This document shows positions 59,901-64,000 of a stretch of 64,000 bases of DNA, piece by piece. Below the pieces are notes generated by a model. That model searched no databases, had not been told where the DNA came from, and was given only the letters and a program-made list of their open reading frames with translations. Both the position numbers and the translations under genes were made by a program. The stretch's first letter is position 1. Each line of letters opens with the position of its first letter. This DNA comes from Heterohyrax brucei (Eukaryota > Chordata > Mammalia > Hyracoidea > Procaviidae), in NCBI GenBank assembly GCA_028571685.1, contig CM053164.1, forward strand, positions 36,568,501-36,632,500. Reading direction: 5' to 3'.

Positions 59901-62522
59901 ACTTCCACTTCTGGAAACGAATCCAACAGAAACAAAAAAGTAGTAACACAAATGGACACATACAAAGATATTACCGCAGCACTATTTGGAATGGACAAGA
60001 ACTAAAAACAGACTGAGTACCCATCAACCAGGGAATGGCTGAATCAACAGTATACCATCAGCAGGAAAGAGAGGATACCACATGTTCCCATTTTTCAAGG
60101 CAGTGACTAACCACCCCTCCACACCTATATGTATGCATACAAAGATCTGCTTAAGATGTGAGAAAAGAGACAAATATAGGCAGATCCACATAAACTGCTG
60201 GTCAAAATGGGTTATAGGGAGTCGTGTTAGGACCACACACCATGGGGATGGAAAATGTTCATAATAAAAAGGTATACAATCTCTTTAGGTAACATTACAT
60301 TTACATATATACATACAGAGATTCACTGAAAATAAATCAATCTTTTTTATAAATAGGAAAGTGCACTGTATGAAGAATAGGTTTACACAACTAAATATTA
60401 GTACATATTTTCCTAAATATAAACGGCCAGAATGAATGCAGTAATTCATCTTTTTATACCATGTACGTGATAAAATTAGATACTGACGTGTGCATGTCTG
60501 GTTGGCAAGCTAACATCCAATCAACCTGCAAAGGCCTAACAGCACATCTAGTTCAGTGAGATTCAGTTACTGTACCGTTTTCCCCATTAATAAATTTGTC
60601 TTATACCACCTGCTGGCTGCCTGAGCTTTCAGGTACAGTGGTAGCTCCTCAAAGGAGATGTTACCTGGTAACTGACGTGAACATACGGGGGATCCTGAGA
60701 GAATGGATATCCTGGGGAGGCTTTCTTCCCATTGTGTAGCTGGTCCATGAGTTCAGAAAAACATTGCTGCATTTCCGTCAGATTCCTGGATAGAACTTCC
60801 AGTTTTTTATGTGTCAGACAAGCTTCCTTTTCCCTTTGTAAGTTCTTTCTTTGAGGCAAATTGGGGGGCTCTGGCCCAGGGTTACACTGCAGCTGGGAGG
60901 ACCCTGGGGTGCTGCTGGGCCTGGGCTTTGATGCTGACCAGGTAGCAGGCTTCCCGTTGAGAGCTTCCGGGACTACGGCACCCTCACAGATACTGGACAG
61001 AGGCCTTTCGATTTCTTTAATAAGGGTCCTTCCAGGACTTCCAGTTTGACTACTGGCACCAGCAGTCAACAACAGCTCTGTGTTTTGGTGACAAAAATCT
61101 GGGGAAAGATTTTCAGTTAGCTTTCGTGTGTTTGCTTTATTTAACACAGAAGAGAAAGTAGAGTAGCCACTCTGACCTGCACTAGAGGTCACTGAAGATT
61201 TTTGTTCCAACTTTACGTCTCTAATCACTAAGCGAATGGTATACAGGTCAGACGCTGAAGAAGGAAAAAATGCCGAATCACTGGATTTGGGGGTTCCTAC
61301 CAAAATTAATAATTTCTCTCTCAAGAAACACATGCCTTTGGGTCTCTCATTACTTTCTAATTGAATCTGCTCAATGTTTGTCATAGAAGACGGGGTGACA
61401 GAATAAATTAAGATGATGTTACAAGCACTGGATGCCACAGCTACCACCTGTGCTCCCACACTAACTGCCATCACATCAGGAACCAGAATGCCTGGAACGG
61501 TCACTTCTCTGGTCTTCCTAACCTCTTTCTCAAAGGTCACAAGGGCTAAATGTGAAGAATCTTGGCCAGTTCCTGTCAAATAGTCCCTTTTTCTCAGACA
61601 AATAAGAGAGCTGCCCTTAGATCCTGACTCACTGAAACGTATGTGAGTCAGATCTAGGAGATCTGAGGAGGAAGACAAAAAGAAAGGAGAAATTTGTATT
61701 TCAGAAACATCTGCCCCTTTGTCTACAGAGGGCACTTCCCCAGTAACTGATACACTATCCAGAGAAGCATCTTCACCACTAGTCGGAATGTAAAAGGTTT
61801 CGGGTGCATTTAGGCCACAAATCTTATCTAGTGGAAGCTCAGTGGCCATAGCAACCTGTGAGTCCACAGTGGCTCTGAGGGCACGGATACAGCTGCCTGC
61901 AACAAACACTGGGCAGAAGGAGCACCTATTAAGAGTCTTGTGTGTACTGTCCCAAATATAAGAAAGCAGGCTGCTGCCTACAGCCACCACCAGTCTCTGG
62001 CCATCCTGGGTCCAGCATGCACAGTGAATGTGTCCCTGAGTGTTGATCTCTGCTTTTACCTGAGAATTGTCACAGCAAACATTAGGGAATGTGGAGACAT
62101 CCTGTGCTGTTAACACGGTCAGGACAGCACTTCTGGGGTGCCACACACAGCCCTGGGAAAGGACAGGGAGAGACACTCTAATCTCGCAGGTCTCAGACAT
62201 TACCAATTTGCTCTTCTCCGTAGTGCTGGGACACAGTTGCCACACAGTGACATGCTTCTTGTGCTGGACAGCGAGCAGAGCGGGTGTGTCAACCATATAC
62301 AGGAGGGCCCAGGATACCCCACAGACGTATTCAAATTGCCCAATGACCTTTGAGTCCCCAAACTTGACCTCCCCATGGTGAAGGTGTAAGTCAGTGATGA
62401 TTACTTGAGTCCCATTGGTCCAGACAAGTCCATGAATTGGGTGTATTGCTTGATACAACGCATTCAGTCCAGTTCTGAGAAGTTCTCCTTTCCCCAACTC
62501 CATCCTTTCTGGTAAAGGTTAT
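56848..62522 (-). CDS. WDCP: WDCP, WD repeat and coiled-coil protein (all coding exons)
   Basis: WDCP (C2orf44) is a cytosolic protein that oligomerises and binds the Src-family kinase HCK; in people it is a known ALK fusion partner. Three coding exons (62522-60665, 58534-58420, 56990-56848) join in phase to 698 codons; the human form is about 720. The big exon starts [20 protein letters not shown] and carries WD-like repeats over roughly residues 15-450. A Ser/Pro-rich stretch at about 526-554 with [10 protein letters not shown] is a candidate SH3 ligand, and a coiled coil follows at about 555-592 ([20 protein letters not shown]). The second exon gives [20 protein letters not shown] and the third [20 protein letters not shown]. 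Splice sites are canonical, though the exon 2 acceptor (TGTGAAG) is weak. The C terminus ends KDPFSQSGS, about 23 residues earlier than I recall in human, apparently through a small indel. The start ATG at 62503 lies 19 bases inside the exon; a 5' untranslated exon must lie beyond the window or go unrecognised. Confidence 0.95.
56991..58419. other. WDCP intron between coding exons 2 and 3
   Basis: No exon is seen and no clear repeat beyond short A- and T-runs; the flanking exons are in phase. Confidence 0.7.
58420..58534 (-). CDS. WDCP: WDCP second coding exon
   Basis: 38 codons plus one base: [20 protein letters not shown] and then [17 protein letters not shown]. The donor is G|GTGGGT at 58419. 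The acceptor AG at 58536-58535 keeps phase 0; other nearby AGs break the frame. The first eight residues are less conserved, so the exact 5' edge is less sure. Confidence 0.88.
58535..60664. other. WDCP intron between coding exons 1 and 2
   Basis: AT-rich. Its distal part (about 59740-60330) is an old plus-strand L1 end (TCCACTTCTGGAAACGAATC, ATTACCGCAGCACTATTTGG, CATCAACCAGGGAATGGCTG). The rest is unassigned. Confidence 0.6.
60665..62522 (-). CDS. WDCP: WDCP main coding exon (613 codons, WD repeats to coiled coil)
   Basis: The acceptor on the minus strand is AATTATTTCAG before 62522, ATG is at 62503-62501, and the donor is CAG|GTAACA at 60665. The frame stays open 11 codons past the donor, but the continuation is intronic and is replaced by the conserved [13 protein letters not shown] exon. 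Confidence 0.96.
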
Positions 62523-63142
62523 CTGAAATAATTAAGAAAAAGTTACATCATGAGAAAATTATCACACAAATCCAGAATATAAGATATTTTATAAGGTTAC
62601 TGGCTTAAGCCTTTCCTAGGCGATGCCATGGAGGAGGTAAGAGCACAGGAGAAATGTTACTCAAGATTAAAAGAGATGACTTAACTATACAGCAAACAGT
62701 ATGTAAAGTAGGACCGAATCTTGATGGGACAATAAAATTTGCTATGAAAAAAAAATTAGAAATAACTGAGAAAGAGTTTGAACCCAATCAGAGACATCTT
62801 GGAAGAAAGGCCTGGTGATCTGCATCTGAAAGGTCACAGCTTTGAAAACCTTCATGGGATGCTAGTCTCCTCTGCACACACTAGGTCACCACAAGTTGGA
62901 ATGGATTTGATGGCAACTGGTATGTTTTTAGTTGTTGTTATTGTCATACAAGATACTGTGGAATGATTAATTTTGTTAAGTGTGGACACAGAATTATGGT
63001 TACAGGAAGAATTGTTAAATACGTATGTTGAAGTATTTGGAGTGAAGTGTCATGATGCCTACAAATTCCACTCAAATGGTTCAGCTAAAAAGTTTCATAT
63101 ACATAGGTAGAGATATACAACAAATACAGAAAATATTTCGTT
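62523..63142. other. WDCP upstream intron or leader region
   Basis: Begins with the acceptor of the WDCP main exon (reversed). Holds an old AfroSINE-like copy at about 62793-62930 on the plus strand (ATCTTGGAAGAAAGGCCTGG, AGTTGGAATGGATTTGATGG, CAACTGG). No first exon is recognised. Confidence 0.5.
62793..62930 (+). mobile_element. AfroSINE-related element, variant head
   Basis: The middle is GAAGAAAGGCCTGGTGATCT and the tail CACAAGTTGGAATGGATTTG ATGGCAACTGG. This variant lacks the usual GGAGCCCTGG head. Confidence 0.75.
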
Positions 63143-64000
63143 TTTTTTTATTGTGACTGAGTGAAAATGTACATTCCCATATAAATTTACATGCCCACCT
63201 ATATTTAGCTTCCACTGCTCTCCCTGCCCAGTGACAGCACACTATTCCCCTCTGCTCCATATATGTCTCATCCTCCCAACAGTCTGTTTTCCCCTCCTCT
63301 CCACCCACACTCCTTCCTCCAGCCAGAGGTCAGCAGGATGATATCCTATAGATGTACAGAACCGTAAAGTGCATCCAATATATGGTCACTCTGCATTGCC
63401 AAGTCCAATCCATTCGTGTCCGAAGAGCAGACTTTTGTTATGATTTACATGCAAGGGCAGCATCAGGGCCAAGGGCCACGCTCCCAGGGGAACCCCGAAA
63501 ACGCTGGACTGTGAATTAGGGTCTTTTAGTGGAGATCTCAGGGTGCACCCCTTTTTATTCTTGTGTTGCCAGTGAGACTCAACTTTGTGAGCTCCATCGC
63601 GGCTATCACTGGTGGTGGCTGGGCACCACCCAGTTCTTCCGGTCCCAAGTCTAGGTAGGCACCCACTCATGTGGGTCTCTCTATCTTCTGGGTTTTTACC
63701 CTGTGTCATTTTGGTCCTTGGTTATCATCTGTTTCTGCTGAATTGGGACCATCTGCTGTGCCCTTGGATGGCAGCTTCGCAGCTTTTAATACCACAGACA
63801 ACACTCACCAATGTGGGGTGCAGAGAGCCCTCTCAGCAAAACGCTAGTTGTGCCAACTGGCGTCGATTTTGCCTAACAGCATGGTCCCTTGCCCTCTGCC
63901 CCAGCTACTCTGTCCTTGTAATAATGGGTTCAGATGGAAGGAGTATTCAGCTTATGCTGAAGTCCACTTAATATTGCTCTTGTTTCTAATGTGTGCTAAC
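63143..64000 (-). mobile_element. L1 3' UTR running off the right edge
   Basis: Reversed poly(A) (63141-63150), then the full 3' UTR seen in the other L1 ends, continuing to GTGTGCTAAC at the edge. It is the best local reference for the complete L1 3' UTR here. Confidence 0.93.

Overview
This window is nuclear DNA from a placental mammal, most likely an afrotherian of the elephant/sea-cow/hyrax group (Paenungulata). Two things support this. At least 20 copies or fragments of a tRNA-headed SINE of the AfroSINE type are scattered on both strands (heads like GGAGCCCTGGTGGC, tails like GTCGGAATCGACTCGACGGCA), along with an RTE/BovB-type LINE whose 3' tail the SINE shares. The protein-coding exons are split by canonical GT/AG introns. 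The species cannot be fixed from sequence reading alone. Gene order UBXN2A (+), MFSD2B (+), WDCP (-) matches human 2p23.3.

Layout. 1-9,715: repeats only (L1 5' half, RTE fragment, L1 fragment, near full-length dead RTE element), presumably inside a UBXN2A intron. 10,487-31,468: the last three coding exons of UBXN2A, separated by introns of 3.7 kb and 16.8 kb; the larger one holds a 13 kb nest of L1 elements inserted into each other. 31,469-37,300: UBXN2A 3' UTR and intergenic DNA with hAT-type MERs, SINEs and an old L1. 37,660-38,110: CpG-rich promoter of MFSD2B. 37,973-51,498: the complete MFSD2B coding region, 14 exons, 504 codons, every splice junction in phase. 51,499-56,847: MFSD2B 3' UTR, SINE/MIR/L1 debris and the probable WDCP 3' UTR. 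56,848-62,522: WDCP on the minus strand, three coding exons, 698 codons. 63,143-64,000: the 3' end of another L1, running off the window.

The three genes are unrelated in function: UBXN2A is a p97/VCP adaptor, MFSD2B a sphingosine-1-phosphate exporter of red cells and platelets, and WDCP a WD-repeat/coiled-coil protein that binds HCK. They are neighbours by conserved synteny, not an operon or pathway. I see no new biological system. The most unusual observations are a 3'-truncated L1 flanked by a perfect 70-bp duplication, a probable frameshift that shortens the WDCP C terminus, a short upstream ORF before MFSD2B, and nested or chimeric L1 junctions.
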